In this document: positions 7,933 through 17,673 of the stretch, piece after piece
How the letters are laid out: each line of letters begins with the position of its first letter
Numbering within the stretch: the stretch's first letter is position 1
DNA from: Stieleria tagensis
Lineage (GTDB): Bacteria > Planctomycetota > Planctomycetia > Pirellulales > Pirellulaceae
Assembly: GCF_024129865.1 (NCBI RefSeq)
Contig: NZ_JAMYFE010000112.1
Span: 44,951 to 108,950, forward strand
DNA: 64,000 nucleotides
Direction of reading: 5' to 3'
Notes under the pieces: generated by a model
What the model saw: only the letters and a program-made list of their open reading frames with translations
Told to the model about the DNA's origin: nothing
The model's database searches: none
Translations under genes and position numbers: made by a program

Positions 7933-9336
7933 CTACTTACTCTTGGCGGTTTCGGGTGCGTCTACGCGATACTGTTGCTGAGCAGCGTTGTTTGTCTGCT
8001 CATACCGCATCGCTTTCCGCGAGTAATTCCATTTCGTGGGGTCTTGGATGATCAGCGATTGGTCACGGTTGAGCAACGCATTTCGTTTGACTTCCTTGAC
8101 CAGTTCAACATCCAACCAGACACCGTAGTCCGATTCTACCTTTTCCAACGTTTCACAGTTGGCACGCAGTAGATCCTGCGCTTCTTTGACTTTGCCGGCA
8201 TCACGCAGAGCCGTGGCGCGAACATTTTTTTCATTGGCAATCTGGATCGCACAAAACGCATAGGTCTCTTTGTCGCGATTCTTCTCGACCAGTTTCGCAT
8301 CGTCACTGAATCGGACTTCGATGTTGCTGGAGAGTTTGTCCGTGGTCTTGCTAAGCATGTTCTGATACGAAATCGTCACATCCGCCATGGCGCGTTTGCT
8401 GCCCGACTGACCCGGATCCACTTCGACTTCGATCACAAAGTAACGTTGTTGGCGTGCATACAACTGCGCCAGTGGAATGTAGATGTCTTGACCACTGATA
8501 TCGGCTTTGGTGTTCAGCACACGAACCGGCCGAATGCCTTCGCCGATTTTGGCATGAATCTCGAAATCAGTGGCAACCACACTCATCAAATCATTGAATT
8601 CCTGTTGGAAAACGGCCACCAAATCAGCGGCTTGTTTGACAAACAGGTGATTGCCGCTGCCGGCTGCCGCCAATCGACTCATCAGGTCTTCGTTATAGCC
8701 CAGCCCTAAGCCGAGTGTGCTGACACTGATTCCCTCTTTGACCAGTGACGCCCCCAACTGTTCCAGCTCACGTGGGCTTTTGGGGCCGACATTGGCTTGT
8801 CCATCAGAGAGCAGGATCACGCGATTGACAGAATCACTGTCGAGAAACTTTCGCACCTCTGCGGCGCCCTTGCTGACACCCGCGAACAACGCCGTGCTGC
8901 CACCGGCTTTGACCGACTGGATTTTTTCGATGATCGATTCACGATCCGTTGCTTTGGTGGCCGGGACCAACACGGTCGCGGAATCGGAATACAAGACGAT
9001 GGAAACGATGTCATCGTCTTTCAATCGGCGGACGGCTTCGATCGCAGCGTTACGTGCTTGATCGATTTTGTGTCCGCCCATCGAACCGCTCTGATCGATC
9101 ACGATGGCGGTGTTAACCGGCGGTCGTGATTGCGATTCGGGAACGTCAAACCCGGTCAGTGAAATGCGGATGAAGTTGGTTTGTTTCTCGTCGGCCAACA
9201 TCGTCGGATTCGAGGCACCAACATCCAACACCAGTTGTTCGGCGGTCGCAGTCGGCAACGCTGTGCCCCAAGTGCAAGCGACCAACAGTCCGGTGGCAAA
9301 CCACCTGGAGGCTGATTTCAATTCATTAACGAACAT
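7933..9336 (-). CDS. Exported von Willebrand factor A domain protein
   Basis: The start at 9336 is chosen over an in-frame start 54 bp upstream because it is preceded by a purine-rich aagggaatgg site and is directly followed by a signal peptide (WFATGLLVACTWGTALPTATA). The VWA domain starts near residue 70 with a complete MIDAS motif DQSGSMGG, followed by the usual Thr and Asp loops (LLSDGQAN). The rest resembles YfbK-like VWA proteins with a C-terminal helical region. Such proteins bind metal-dependent partners at the cell surface. It is the first gene of an operon with a two-component system, an arrangement suggesting a regulated or sensed surface component. Confidence 0.85.
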   Translation of the reverse strand: MFVNELKSASRWFATGLLVACTWGTALPTATAEQLVLDVGASNPTMLADEKQTNFIRISLTGFDVPESQSRPPVNTAIVIDQSGSMGGHKIDQARNAAIEAVRRLKDDDIVSIVLYSDSATVLVPATKATDRESIIEKIQSVKAGGSTALFAGVSKGAAEVRKFLDSDSVNRVILLSDGQANVGPKSPRELEQLGASLVKEGISVSTLGLGLGYNEDLMSRLAAAGSGNHLFVKQAADLVAVFQQEFNDLMSVVATDFEIHAKIGEGIRPVRVLNTKADISGQDIYIPLAQLYARQQRYFVIEVEVDPGQSGSKRAMADVTISYQNMLSKTTDKLSSNIEVRFSDDAKLVEKNRDKETYAFCAIQIANEKNVRATALRDAGKVKEAQDLLRANCETLEKVESDYGVWLDVELVKEVKRNALLNRDQSLIIQDPTKWNYSRKAMRYEQTNNAAQQQYRVDAPETAKSK

Positions 9337-9474
9337 TGTTCCATTCCCTTTGTCGTGTGAAAGCCCAATCAAAACATCGTCTTGCAACAACGTGCAAGTA
9401 GCTACTTCAGTAAACGATGATTAGCCGGTTCAATGGTCTGATTGGGATCAAAACAATGTAAAAGGAATGTCAGC

Positions 9475-11658
9475 CTACTTCTTTTTGCGACTGAAAAAAC
9501 CGCCTTGCTTCTTGTCGCTGGTTTGTTTTTGGGGTTCGGATTTGTTTCCCGCCGTGGGTTTGGCTGGCGAATCCGTCACGATCATCGGGATGTCAGCAGA
9601 CGACGGAGCGGGTTTCGCTGTGGAACCACCTAGGGCTGCCAGCATCGCCAGATCGTTTGAGTCGGCTTTGACCGCGGGCGCTGAATCTTTCGGATCCAGT
9701 TTCAATTGGGGTTTTTCTTTGATTTGATTCGCTCCGCTGCCGGCAGCGGTTCCCAGCACATCGGGTAGCACGACGGGCGCCGTTTTTTTCTCGCTGCCAC
9801 CGGGGTTTAAAATGGCGGCAAAGTCCGGCTGGTCGTCGCTCGGTTTGGGATTCGATGGCACCGGTTTGGCGGACGCGGCGGCCGGATCGGGCGTGCGGGT
9901 GGCCGCAGGCGATTGCGTTTTGGGCTGTGAATCGATGGCCTGGGGGGCAGCCACCTGGGGTGTTTTTGTGGACGGCTGTTGGATCGTTTCGGCCGCGGGT
10001 TTGACGGCGTCGGCGGGTGAGAAATCAGGCTGCTCGCTTGTCGCTTGGGAAGCATTGTCGTCGTTGTCCTCCACCGCGTTACTGGCGACAACCGCGGCTG
10101 CCAAATCCGCCAACATCGCATCACTAAAGCCCTCGCTCAGTCGCGTGGTCCAAATTTCGATGTCTTCTTCGCTCAGACCCGAGGCGCGATCGAGTGTCAT
10201 TTTGATCTTGCGGTCAACTTCTGGCAGCGAGGCATGCACCGTCAATCGTCCATCGGCGGTGTAGTCGAAGCGGACGTCGACGTTAGTGCCTTTGGGCGTG
10301 CCGCGGGGAATGTCATCGACGACACATTTGCCAATCTTCGTCGCATTGGTGCCGCGATCATCACCGCCTTCGACGATCTCAATTTTGACATTGGCTTGGT
10401 TGTCCGAATGCGTGCGGAAACGGACCTTCTTTCGTGCCGGCAATCGACTGTTGCGGGGGATCATGATTTGTCGGCGTGGTTTGCCGCTGACCGGGTCGAC
10501 CGCGAGCACCCCCAGATCATGCGAATTGACGTTGCTGACAGAAATGCCGTTGGCTTGGGAATCACCACCGGACAACAGCATGCCCGCATACAAGGCCGCG
10601 CCATGACTGACTGCTTCGTCAGGAGACAGTGAACGATCCAATTCCATTCCACTTAATCGTTCCAGTTCATCGCGAACCATTGGCATCCGCGTCGAACCGC
10701 CGACCAAGATCAGACGGGTTAAATCGGGCCAACCGATACCGGCATCGTCCAGTACCAGTTGAACCGTCATCAATGTTCGTTCCACCAAGTCGTCGCAGCG
10801 TTGGGCGAATTCCTGTTGTGCGAGTTCGGTGCGCAATCGTTTCCCATCATGGGCAAACGCGACCGACACCGAGTCGCGTTGCGTCAACGCGTGTTTTGTT
10901 TGGTTGGCCTTGCGCACGAGTTCCTGCATCGCTTGCGGGTCTTCACGCGGATCCACCCCGTGCTCTGCCTGGAACGCTTCGGCGATGAAATCGACGATGC
11001 GGTTGTCCCAATCGATGCCACCCAAGTAAACGTCGCCGGCGGTTGCGATGGTATTGAAATGCCCGTTTTCGATCTGCATCACCGTGACATCAAAGGTGCC
11101 ACCGCCCAAGTCATAGACCAGCACGGTTTCGCGCCCGCTGTCCTTGCCGTCGGCACTTAGAAACCCTTGCTCGACGCCATAGGTGATCGCCGCGGCGGTG
11201 GGTTCGTTGATGATGTCCAGCACGTCCAACCCGGCCAATCGTCCGGCGTCTTGTGTGGCTTTTCGACAGGGCTCGTTGAAGAACGCCGGGACCGTGATGA
11301 CCGCTTGACTGATCGGCCCGAGTTTCAGTTCCGCGTCGGCTTTCAATTTACGCAGCACCAAGGCCTGGATGACTTCGGCGGGAAGATTCTTGCCACGAAT
11401 TTGTTTTTCGTAATAGGCTTCGCCGACATCGCGTTTGGCATACAGCGCCAGCCGATCCGGTTCCAGCAAGCCGGCTTCGACCGCTTCGATCCCAACGATC
11501 GGACGCCGTTGATCAAAAAAGACAGCGCTGGGGGTCGTCAAATCGCCCTCTGAATTTCGGATCGTTTCCGGTCGGCCGGTGTCATTTAAATACGCGACTG
11601 CGGAAAACGTGGTTCCAAGATCGATTCCGACCGCAGGCGGTGGCTTGGTTTGAGTCAT
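9475..11658 (-). CDS. Hsp70 (DnaK-like) chaperone with long disordered tail
   Basis: The ATG at 11658 gives 727 residues and starts just before the first ATPase motif; an in-frame start 66 bp earlier would add an unconserved leader. The nucleotide-binding domain has phosphate-1 VGIDLGTTFSAVAY, phosphate-2 VYDLGGGTFDVTVM and the adenosine motif LVGGSTRMPMV. A beta-sandwich substrate domain follows. From about residue 520 the usual helical lid is replaced by ~200 residues rich in Pro, Ala, Ser, Lys and Asp, ending in a basic GGFFSRKKK. The normal DnaK EEVD-type end is absent, so this is a divergent paralogue rather than the main DnaK. It lies upstream of the VWA operon on the same strand. Confidence 0.88.
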   Translation of the reverse strand: MTQTKPPPAVGIDLGTTFSAVAYLNDTGRPETIRNSEGDLTTPSAVFFDQRRPIVGIEAVEAGLLEPDRLALYAKRDVGEAYYEKQIRGKNLPAEVIQALVLRKLKADAELKLGPISQAVITVPAFFNEPCRKATQDAGRLAGLDVLDIINEPTAAAITYGVEQGFLSADGKDSGRETVLVYDLGGGTFDVTVMQIENGHFNTIATAGDVYLGGIDWDNRIVDFIAEAFQAEHGVDPREDPQAMQELVRKANQTKHALTQRDSVSVAFAHDGKRLRTELAQQEFAQRCDDLVERTLMTVQLVLDDAGIGWPDLTRLILVGGSTRMPMVRDELERLSGMELDRSLSPDEAVSHGAALYAGMLLSGGDSQANGISVSNVNSHDLGVLAVDPVSGKPRRQIMIPRNSRLPARKKVRFRTHSDNQANVKIEIVEGGDDRGTNATKIGKCVVDDIPRGTPKGTNVDVRFDYTADGRLTVHASLPEVDRKIKMTLDRASGLSEEDIEIWTTRLSEGFSDAMLADLAAAVVASNAVEDNDDNASQATSEQPDFSPADAVKPAAETIQQPSTKTPQVAAPQAIDSQPKTQSPAATRTPDPAAASAKPVPSNPKPSDDQPDFAAILNPGGSEKKTAPVVLPDVLGTAAGSGANQIKEKPQLKLDPKDSAPAVKADSNDLAMLAALGGSTAKPAPSSADIPMIVTDSPAKPTAGNKSEPQKQTSDKKQGGFFSRKKK

Positions 11659-11878
11659 AGAGAGCAAGCAGTGGTTGAGCGGAACGAAGGAGGAGACAGC
11701 GTCTTTAGAGAACGCTGGTGGCATCAGATTGTACCCGTGTTGCCACCCTGCCCATGAAATCAGATCTGTACCCCGGCGTCAGCCACTCGGATCACAATTT
11801 TCGCGTCCGGTTTCGGTTAGGATTGTGATCACAGTGCGGCGAGGTTTTTCCCGATGTCGATCCACCGAGACGTCACCA

Positions 11879-12391
11879 ATGATGCAATGGCCCCAGCTAC
11901 CGGATTACGGATGTTTTCTGCGTTGGCCGGAAAACGGTCAAAGTTTTATTCATCCGGACGATGTGCCCATTGCGACGCGATTGATCCCCAGCCCACGGGT
12001 GCTGAAACGGATGTCATTTGACGGCACCTACTACCACTATCGCTATGGATCGTTTCGGTTTCGGTTGCGACCGGCGATGTGGTTGAGTGTGCGTGATGAC
12101 GGAATCGACATCGGTGACCAGGTCGAAACGACGGGATTGGGGTTCGAACGGGAACGGTTCGTCGCGTCGGTATGGGGCATGTACTACGTCAGCCGCAAAG
12201 GCTGTATCTTGTACCGCTTGCAGCGAGTCGAACGAGTCGTCACGAAGCTCTATTCTGCCGATCAGTTGCGTTTGTTGACCAACAAAGCCACTGTGCGGCC
12301 TGCGACAACCCACTATCGTGCGCCACAATGGGATGGCAGTGGCAGCACTGTCCCCGATCCCACTGTCAACGATCCCACCTTTGACGAGTAA
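11879..12391 (+). CDS. Conserved hypothetical protein, 170 aa
   Basis: I take the ATG at 11879 (two adjacent ATGs) as the start. The frame is open further upstream, but that part overlaps the Hsp70 promoter region and is arginine-rich nonsense. The visible protein is rich in aromatic and basic residues ([19 protein letters not shown]) and beta-strand-like, with no signal peptide or membrane helix. The C-terminus degenerates into Ser/Thr/Asp/Pro. It overlaps nothing and ends 7 bp before the first isomerase-like gene. No function is recognised; it could be a small planctomycete-specific beta domain. Confidence 0.6.
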   Translation: MMQWPQLPDYGCFLRWPENGQSFIHPDDVPIATRLIPSPRVLKRMSFDGTYYHYRYGSFRFRLRPAMWLSVRDDGIDIGDQVETTGLGFERERFVASVWGMYYVSRKGCILYRLQRVERVVTKLYSADQLRLLTNKATVRPATTHYRAPQWDGSGSTVPDPTVNDPTFDE

Positions 12392-12398
12392 ATTTGAA

Positions 12399-13313
12399 AT
12401 GCAATTGGGCTACGTTTCGGCGATCCTTCCCGACGCTGACTTAGAAACGGTTTTTAAAACCGCGGCAACCATCGGCTATGACTGCGTCGAAGTGATGTGC
12501 TGGCCGCCGGGCAAGGCCACGCGGCGCTATGCCGGGATCACGCATCTGGACACCGAATCGTTGGATCAAGCGGCGGTCGATTCGATTTGGGAGTTGATGG
12601 AAGAAACGGGCGTCTCGATTAGCGGACTCGGATACTACCCCAACGCGCTGTCGCCCAATGAAGATGAATCTGCGCAGGCGGTTCGCCAAATTCGCAACGT
12701 CATCAAAGCCGCGGATCAACTGGACATTCGCACCATGACCACCTTTATCGGTCGCGATTGGAGCAAGAATGTCGACGACAATTGGCCGCGATTCCTCTCG
12801 ATCTGGAAACCGATCATCGAGTTCGCCGAACAGCACAACGTGCGTGTGGCAATCGAGAATTGTCCCATGTTTTTTACCAACGATGAATGGCCGGGCGGTA
12901 AAAACCTGGCTCACTCGCCGGCCATTTGGCAGCGAATGTTTGCCGACATTCCCAGCGACCATTTTGGATTGAATTACGACCCGTCACACATGGTGTTCCA
13001 ACAGATGGATTATCTGGCACCATTGAAAGAGTTTGCCGACAAACTCTTTCACATTCATGCCAAAGACGTGCGTGTCGACCGTCAGCGGCTCGATCGTGTC
13101 GGGATATTGGCCAACCCTAACGAATATCACTCACCTAAATTGCCGGGGTTGGGCGATGTCGATTGGGGGCATTTCTTTTCGGCGCTGACCGACACCGGAT
13201 ACAACGGGCCGGTTTGTGTGGAAGTGGAAGATCGTGCTTACGAAGGGTCCGACGACGATGTATTGCGAGCGCTGCTGCAAAGCTTCAATTTTCTTCGCAA
13301 GTATGTCGTCTAA
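12399..13313 (+). CDS. Sugar phosphate isomerase/epimerase (AP endonuclease 2-like TIM barrel)
   Basis: 304 residues from ATG 12399. The protein is a xylose-isomerase-like TIM barrel: strand-1 [17 protein letters not shown], metal-ligand strands [16 protein letters not shown] (metal Glu), [10 protein letters not shown] (Asp/His), [10 protein letters not shown] (His) and [11 protein letters not shown] (Glu). All expected metal ligands are present, so it should be a divalent-metal enzyme acting on a sugar or inositol derivative. Substrate cannot be read from sequence. It is followed 39 bp later by a second member of the same superfamily, so the two may act in one sugar-conversion pathway. Confidence 0.85.
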   Translation: MQLGYVSAILPDADLETVFKTAATIGYDCVEVMCWPPGKATRRYAGITHLDTESLDQAAVDSIWELMEETGVSISGLGYYPNALSPNEDESAQAVRQIRNVIKAADQLDIRTMTTFIGRDWSKNVDDNWPRFLSIWKPIIEFAEQHNVRVAIENCPMFFTNDEWPGGKNLAHSPAIWQRMFADIPSDHFGLNYDPSHMVFQQMDYLAPLKEFADKLFHIHAKDVRVDRQRLDRVGILANPNEYHSPKLPGLGDVDWGHFFSALTDTGYNGPVCVEVEDRAYEGSDDDVLRALLQSFNFLRKYVV

Positions 13314-13352
13314 TGATTTGGTTTCTCGCTTACTTTGAATGGACAATCGAAA

Positions 13353-14204
13353 ATGGATATTTGGCCAATTGGTGTGTTTGCGTCGGTCGACGCGGGATTG
13401 GGCGTGAAATGGGATGTGATCAAGGAACTCGGTGTACCGACGATCCAATTGCATGCACCGCACCCGTCCAAGCGTGATCAGGCGAACGCGGAAGCACTCA
13501 AAAAGCAGCTGGACGAAATGAACGTCCGCTGCACCGCCGTGTTTGGTGGGTTTGAGGGAGAGAGTTATGCCGACATTCCCACGGTGGCGGAAACCATTGG
13601 CTTAGTTCCGCCGGCGACCCGCCCCAGTCGGCTCGCCGAAATGTTTCAAATTTCTGATTTTGCGAAGTGGCTGGGATGTGACACGGTTGCCCTGCACCTG
13701 GGATTCATTCCGCACGACACCAAAGACCCCCATTACGAACCGATTGTTGCGGCGACCTGTAAACTGTGCGACTACTGCAAATCCAATGGCCAGTTTCTGC
13801 ATCTGGAAACCGGCCAAGAAACCGCCGAGGGGCTGCTGGAATTCATTGCGGCGGTGGGCGCTGATAACCTGAAGATTAACTTTGATCCGGCCAACATGAT
13901 TCTGTATGGGACAGGCGAGCCGATCGAAGCCCTGCGCAGTTTGTCACACCATGTACGCAGCGTGCACTGTAAAGACGGAACCTGGAGCAAGAAGCCGGGC
14001 GAGACCTGGGGCGCTGAAGTCCCGCTGGGTGAAGGCGATGTGAACATGCGCAAGTATCTTGAGACGCTACATGAGATCGGATACACCGGGCCGCTAACGA
14101 TCGAGCGAGAAATTCCCGAGGACCCACTGCGGCAGAAGCAGGAAATCGGCGCTGCGATTGAGTTGCTCAGTCAGTTGCGTTCGGAATTTTGGGAAAGCGA
14201 ATGA
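13353..14204 (+). CDS. Second sugar phosphate isomerase/epimerase
   Basis: 283 residues from ATG 13353; an earlier in-frame ATG at 13335 adds only six residues. The TIM barrel is read from FASVDAGLGVKWDVIKELG, VALHLGFIP, FLHLETGQE (metal Glu), LKINFDPANM, VRSVHCKDGTW and GPLTIEREIPE (Glu). It is related to, but clearly different from, the protein encoded just upstream; both fit the inositol/keto-sugar isomerase-epimerase group. It converges on coaD, with 22 bp between the stops. Confidence 0.85.
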   Translation: MDIWPIGVFASVDAGLGVKWDVIKELGVPTIQLHAPHPSKRDQANAEALKKQLDEMNVRCTAVFGGFEGESYADIPTVAETIGLVPPATRPSRLAEMFQISDFAKWLGCDTVALHLGFIPHDTKDPHYEPIVAATCKLCDYCKSNGQFLHLETGQETAEGLLEFIAAVGADNLKINFDPANMILYGTGEPIEALRSLSHHVRSVHCKDGTWSKKPGETWGAEVPLGEGDVNMRKYLETLHEIGYTGPLTIEREIPEDPLRQKQEIGAAIELLSQLRSEFWESE

Positions 14205-14226
14205 TCACGCCAGGGTTGCACCGGGC

Positions 14227-14751
14227 CTACGATTGGGCCGCTGCGGCGCGCATTTGTTCGCGCAGGGGCGCAATGATTTGTTGGGGCACGAACTTGGCCA
14301 ACTGTTGATCATCATCACTGACGCTGGCAATTTGTTTCAGCAGCGAACTGCTGACGTGGCCGAACCGTTCGTCGGCCATCAGAAACACGGTCTCGATGTC
14401 TTCGTCGAGTTGACGATTGGCCATCATCATCGTGAATTCGCCGGCGATGTCCGTTAGCGGTCGGATGCCGCGAACCATCACGCGCGAGCCGAGCGAGCGA
14501 ACAAAGTCGACGGCCAATCCGTCAAAGAATTCGACACTGATGTTTGACAGATTGCCCGTCACCTGGCGGACCAGTTCACGACGCTGGTCCGGTGAAAACA
14601 GCGATCGTTTGTCCGCATTGATGCCGATCCCGATGACCAGTGAATCAAATAGTCGACTGGCGCGATCAATGATGTGCATGTGGCCCAGCGTGATCGGGTC
14701 AAACGATCCGGTGTAAACGGCTATTCGCGCGCCCTGGTTGGTTGCACTCAT
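14227..14751 (-). CDS. coaD: Pantetheine-phosphate adenylyltransferase
   Basis: Catalyses the penultimate step of coenzyme A synthesis, joining 4'-phosphopantetheine and ATP to give dephospho-CoA. The 174-residue protein has the nucleotidyltransferase motif TGSFDPITLGHMHII (the T/HxGH class), the pantetheine-binding segment VDFVRSLGSRVMVRGIRPLTD and the late motif HVSSSLLKQIAS. Length is normal for the family (about 160). Gene is single with no obvious operon partner; the downstream neighbour converges on it. Confidence 0.95.
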   Translation of the reverse strand: MSATNQGARIAVYTGSFDPITLGHMHIIDRASRLFDSLVIGIGINADKRSLFSPDQRRELVRQVTGNLSNISVEFFDGLAVDFVRSLGSRVMVRGIRPLTDIAGEFTMMMANRQLDEDIETVFLMADERFGHVSSSLLKQIASVSDDDQQLAKFVPQQIIAPLREQMRAAAAQS

Positions 14752-14818
14752 GAAACTCGAATCGGGAATGGGGGGGAAGTGGCGTTGATGGTTTAATCGG
14801 AAACGGGGTCAGGAACCA

Positions 14819-16009
14819 CTAGCGCACCGAGGCGACGGCAGCGACCAATTGCTGCAGATCGGAGCTGTTATTGTACGCGTGGACGCCGGTGCGAATGCCA
14901 CCACCTCGGCAGCTGACCACACATCCCTGGTCGATCAAGTGTTGCCGGACCGTCGCCGGTTCGCGTCCAGGGACGTCAAAGGTCACGATTCCCGATCGAT
15001 GTTCCGGCTGGGCATCCATTCGCGTCTGAATTCCGATTTCACCCAGCCGATCAGCCATTTCCTGGACCAACCCCAAGACTCGATCGGCGATCGCGTCCGG
15101 GCCATGGGCTTCGCGGACGGCACTGAAGAGTTGCAAACTCGCGTCGAGTGCCGCGGCGCCGGACATGTTTGCCGATCCGGGTTCGAAACGGACGGCGGAC
15201 TGCCGCAAATCCAACCGTGGTTGGTCGTAGTTGAACGTGTTGCGGACGCTGTTCCAACCGACGTTGCCGCAGCGAAGCGTCTGTAGATGGCGTTTGCGAA
15301 TCATCGCCACCCCCATGCCTTCGGGGCCTAGCAGCCACTTGTGACCGTCAGCGGCCAAAAAATCGACATCTATTTTTCGCAGATCTAAATCAAAAATTCC
15401 CAATCCTTGGATGGCGTCGACAAACACCAAAACGTCAGATTCGTGGGCCCGCGCGACCAGAGATTCCAGATCGGCGCGGAATCCGCTGGCGTAGCCGACC
15501 CAAGACAACGCGATGATGCGCGTTGAATCATCGATTTGGGCAATCAGGTCGTCGACGACCACACGACCGTCGCGGCGGGGGACCACACGCACCTGCACGC
15601 CGCGTGATTGCTGGTTTTGCCAGGGGTACAGGTTGCTCGGAAATTCACCGTCGGGAACGATCAGATTGTCGCCCGGTTGCCAGGGAAATCCTTCGGCGAC
15701 CAGGTTGATTCCGGTCGAAGTATTGGGAATCAGGCAGATTTCATCGCGTTCGGCCTGTAGCAGTTGTGCGAATCGTGTCCGCAGATCGTCTAGCCGGGCG
15801 GCCCACTGTGGCCACACGGTGTCCCCCTCGTGAGCGGCCTGGTCTGCGTAGGTTTGCAGCGCCACTGCAGCGGGATTGGACAGGGGGCCGACAGCCGCAT
15901 GATCCAAATAAGCCCACTTTTGGGTCACCGGCATCTGGGATCGCCACCACTGCCAGGGATCAGATTGCAAATCGGGTGTGGTCATGGTTTGAACGAATGA
16001 ATGGGCCAT
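14819..16009 (-). CDS. Class V PLP aminotransferase / cysteine desulfurase-like
   Basis: 396 residues. The PLP-binding Lys is Lys224 in AADGHKWLLGPEGMG. Supporting motifs are the N-terminal YLDHAAVGPLSNPA, the phosphate-binding NTSTGINLVAEG and FVDAIQGLG before the lysine. The active-site loop Cys typical of true cysteine desulfurases is not obvious, so a desulfurase role is uncertain; isopenicillin-N-epimerase-like and SufS/CsdA-like proteins share this pattern. An internal Met (residue 9) is an equally good start. Its promoter region faces the small membrane protein at 16216. Confidence 0.82.
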   Translation of the reverse strand: MAHSFVQTMTTPDLQSDPWQWWRSQMPVTQKWAYLDHAAVGPLSNPAAVALQTYADQAAHEGDTVWPQWAARLDDLRTRFAQLLQAERDEICLIPNTSTGINLVAEGFPWQPGDNLIVPDGEFPSNLYPWQNQQSRGVQVRVVPRRDGRVVVDDLIAQIDDSTRIIALSWVGYASGFRADLESLVARAHESDVLVFVDAIQGLGIFDLDLRKIDVDFLAADGHKWLLGPEGMGVAMIRKRHLQTLRCGNVGWNSVRNTFNYDQPRLDLRQSAVRFEPGSANMSGAAALDASLQLFSAVREAHGPDAIADRVLGLVQEMADRLGEIGIQTRMDAQPEHRSGIVTFDVPGREPATVRQHLIDQGCVVSCRGGGIRTGVHAYNNSSDLQQLVAAVASVR

Positions 16010-16215
16010 TTAGGACTAGCGGGGCGCCCCTCTAAGCTGAATTTGCAGAAAAATTGACCAAATGCCCGACCAGAGTCGATCACGGTAAACTAGCGATATA
16101 GCGTAGGCTTGGGAAACACCGCCCTTGGTAACTATACTGCGGCCCTTTCCCGGCTGCGATCCGACTTTGCCGCTCGCCATTTTCCGTTCACCCGTTTGTT
16201 TCCGAGGTTTAATTG

Positions 16216-16419
16216 ATGCCCAAGGCACTTTGTCTCTTCAGCCTTGTCGCGTCGATTCTGGTCGTCTGTTTGTTTGTCCTAGACGCGATTGCACTGCTGT
16301 TCGGGCTTTCGAACTTCGCCATTCTGGGTGCGGCAAGCTTGATGATGGATATCACGTTCGCGATTTTAGGTGGAATCCTGGTTTATCTCAGTTGGTCCAC
16401 CTATCGGGAGCAGCGATAA
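16216..16419 (+). CDS. Small two-helix membrane protein
   Basis: 67 residues starting at ATG 16216 (the codon before it is TTG). Two membrane helices cover most of it: about 5-30 (LFSLVASILVVCLFVLDAIAL) and 36-60. A short basic tail (SWSTYREQR) should face the cytoplasm. Hydrophobic organisation and correct length suggest a real gene. It lies 111 bp upstream of the LptF/G-type permease on the same strand. No function is recognised. Confidence 0.6.
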   Translation: MPKALCLFSLVASILVVCLFVLDAIALLFGLSNFAILGAASLMMDITFAILGGILVYLSWSTYREQR

Positions 16420-16530
16420 AACGGCTTTGATCTTGCGTTGTGCGACGACCAGCTGGGATGCTGCGGCGACGTTTTTGCCCGTCGCCAACTCTCTCGACTC
16501 GATCGACCCGTTCGGAAAGGTCAACGCCCT

Positions 16531-17673
16531 GTGACGCAGATCGACCGCTACATTCTGGTTCTTTTTCTCCGCACGTTTGCGGTCTGTTTCGCCTCCCTGT
16601 CAGGAATCGTTGTGGTGTTCCATGCGTTCACCAACATGAGCGATTTGATGGAATTGGCCGATTCTCGCGGTGTCAGCATCTCTCTGGTGATGTTCGAACA
16701 TTACGGCCCCTATCTGCTGCTGCTGTTCGACTGGACCGGCGCCATCATCGCTTTGATGGCATTGCTGTTTGTTGTCGGCTGGTTGCGACGGACCGGCGAA
16801 CTGACGGCGACCCTGTCGGCGGGGATTTCGCATGGGCGGATCTTTCGTTCGATGATTCTGGCGGCCCTGGCGTTGGTGCTCGTGCAATTAGCCAGTCGTG
16901 AACTGTTGTTGCCATCCATGCGTGACGCGCTGTCGTTGAAAAGCAAAGATCTCAGCGGTGACGCGCCACAGCCGATCCTGCCGAGTTACGACAAGATCAG
17001 CGGCATCCTGTTGGAGGGAGAATCGATTCGCCCCCGCAGCAAAGTCATCGTTCACCCCAGTTTTCGCCTCGACGGCGACTATCCGGGGTTCGGTGATGCG
17101 CTGGTCGCTGAATCAGCCGAGTGGTTGCCCGCCAGCATCCAACATGCCGAAGGCTATTTGATGCAGCAGGTGGAGTTTCCCGAGCAGATCGACCAGCTCC
17201 CGTCGACCGGGACCGCGGATCGCTTGGTGCTGACCACGTCCATGGACCATGACTGGGTGAAACCGGGGCAATGTTTTGTGGCAACGCCGGTCAACGCGGA
17301 AATCCTGCAAACCGACCAATCGTCGACACGCCTTTGCAGCAGTTGGAACCTGTACAAGCGACTGCGCAACCCTGCGGTCCACAACTCGATGGCCACGACG
17401 ATGTTGTTGCACGAGCGAATCATGCGTGTGCCGCTCGATTTTTCATTGTTCCTGTTGGGGTTGCCGTTGGTGATCAATCAACGTGGCCGCAACCTGTTCA
17501 CGATGATCGGGGCCGCGATCGGAATGGTGATGCTGTTCTTTATTTTAAAAACCGCCGGCAGCGCACTTGGTGGGGCCGGCTATCTGCTGTCACCCCCGGT
17601 GGCGGCTTGGATGCCGATGATCGTGCTTGGTCCGCTGGCTTACATGCGATTGCGTGAAGTCGAAACGCTATGA
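16531..17673 (+). CDS. LptF/LptG (YjgP/YjgQ) family permease
   Basis: The family forms the inner-membrane part of the lipopolysaccharide export ABC transporter. I choose the GTG at 16531 (380 residues) because a purine-rich gaaagg stands upstream and the protein then begins MTQIDRYILVLFLRTF, the typical first helix of LptF/G. Helices are seen near residues 9-35, 55-80, 95-115, and three at the C-terminus (FSLFLLGLPLVIN, FTMIGAAIGMVMLFFILKTAG, WMPMIVLGPLAYM), with a periplasmic beta-jellyroll-like region between. LptF and LptG cannot be told apart here. It overlaps the next gene by four bases. Confidence 0.88.
   Translation: MTQIDRYILVLFLRTFAVCFASLSGIVVVFHAFTNMSDLMELADSRGVSISLVMFEHYGPYLLLLFDWTGAIIALMALLFVVGWLRRTGELTATLSAGISHGRIFRSMILAALALVLVQLASRELLLPSMRDALSLKSKDLSGDAPQPILPSYDKISGILLEGESIRPRSKVIVHPSFRLDGDYPGFGDALVAESAEWLPASIQHAEGYLMQQVEFPEQIDQLPSTGTADRLVLTTSMDHDWVKPGQCFVATPVNAEILQTDQSSTRLCSSWNLYKRLRNPAVHNSMATTMLLHERIMRVPLDFSLFLLGLPLVINQRGRNLFTMIGAAIGMVMLFFILKTAGSALGGAGYLLSPPVAAWMPMIVLGPLAYMRLREVETL

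Noticed and set aside
14849..15286. 145-residue plus-strand frame
   Set aside because: Antisense to the class V aminotransferase gene; no features of its own.
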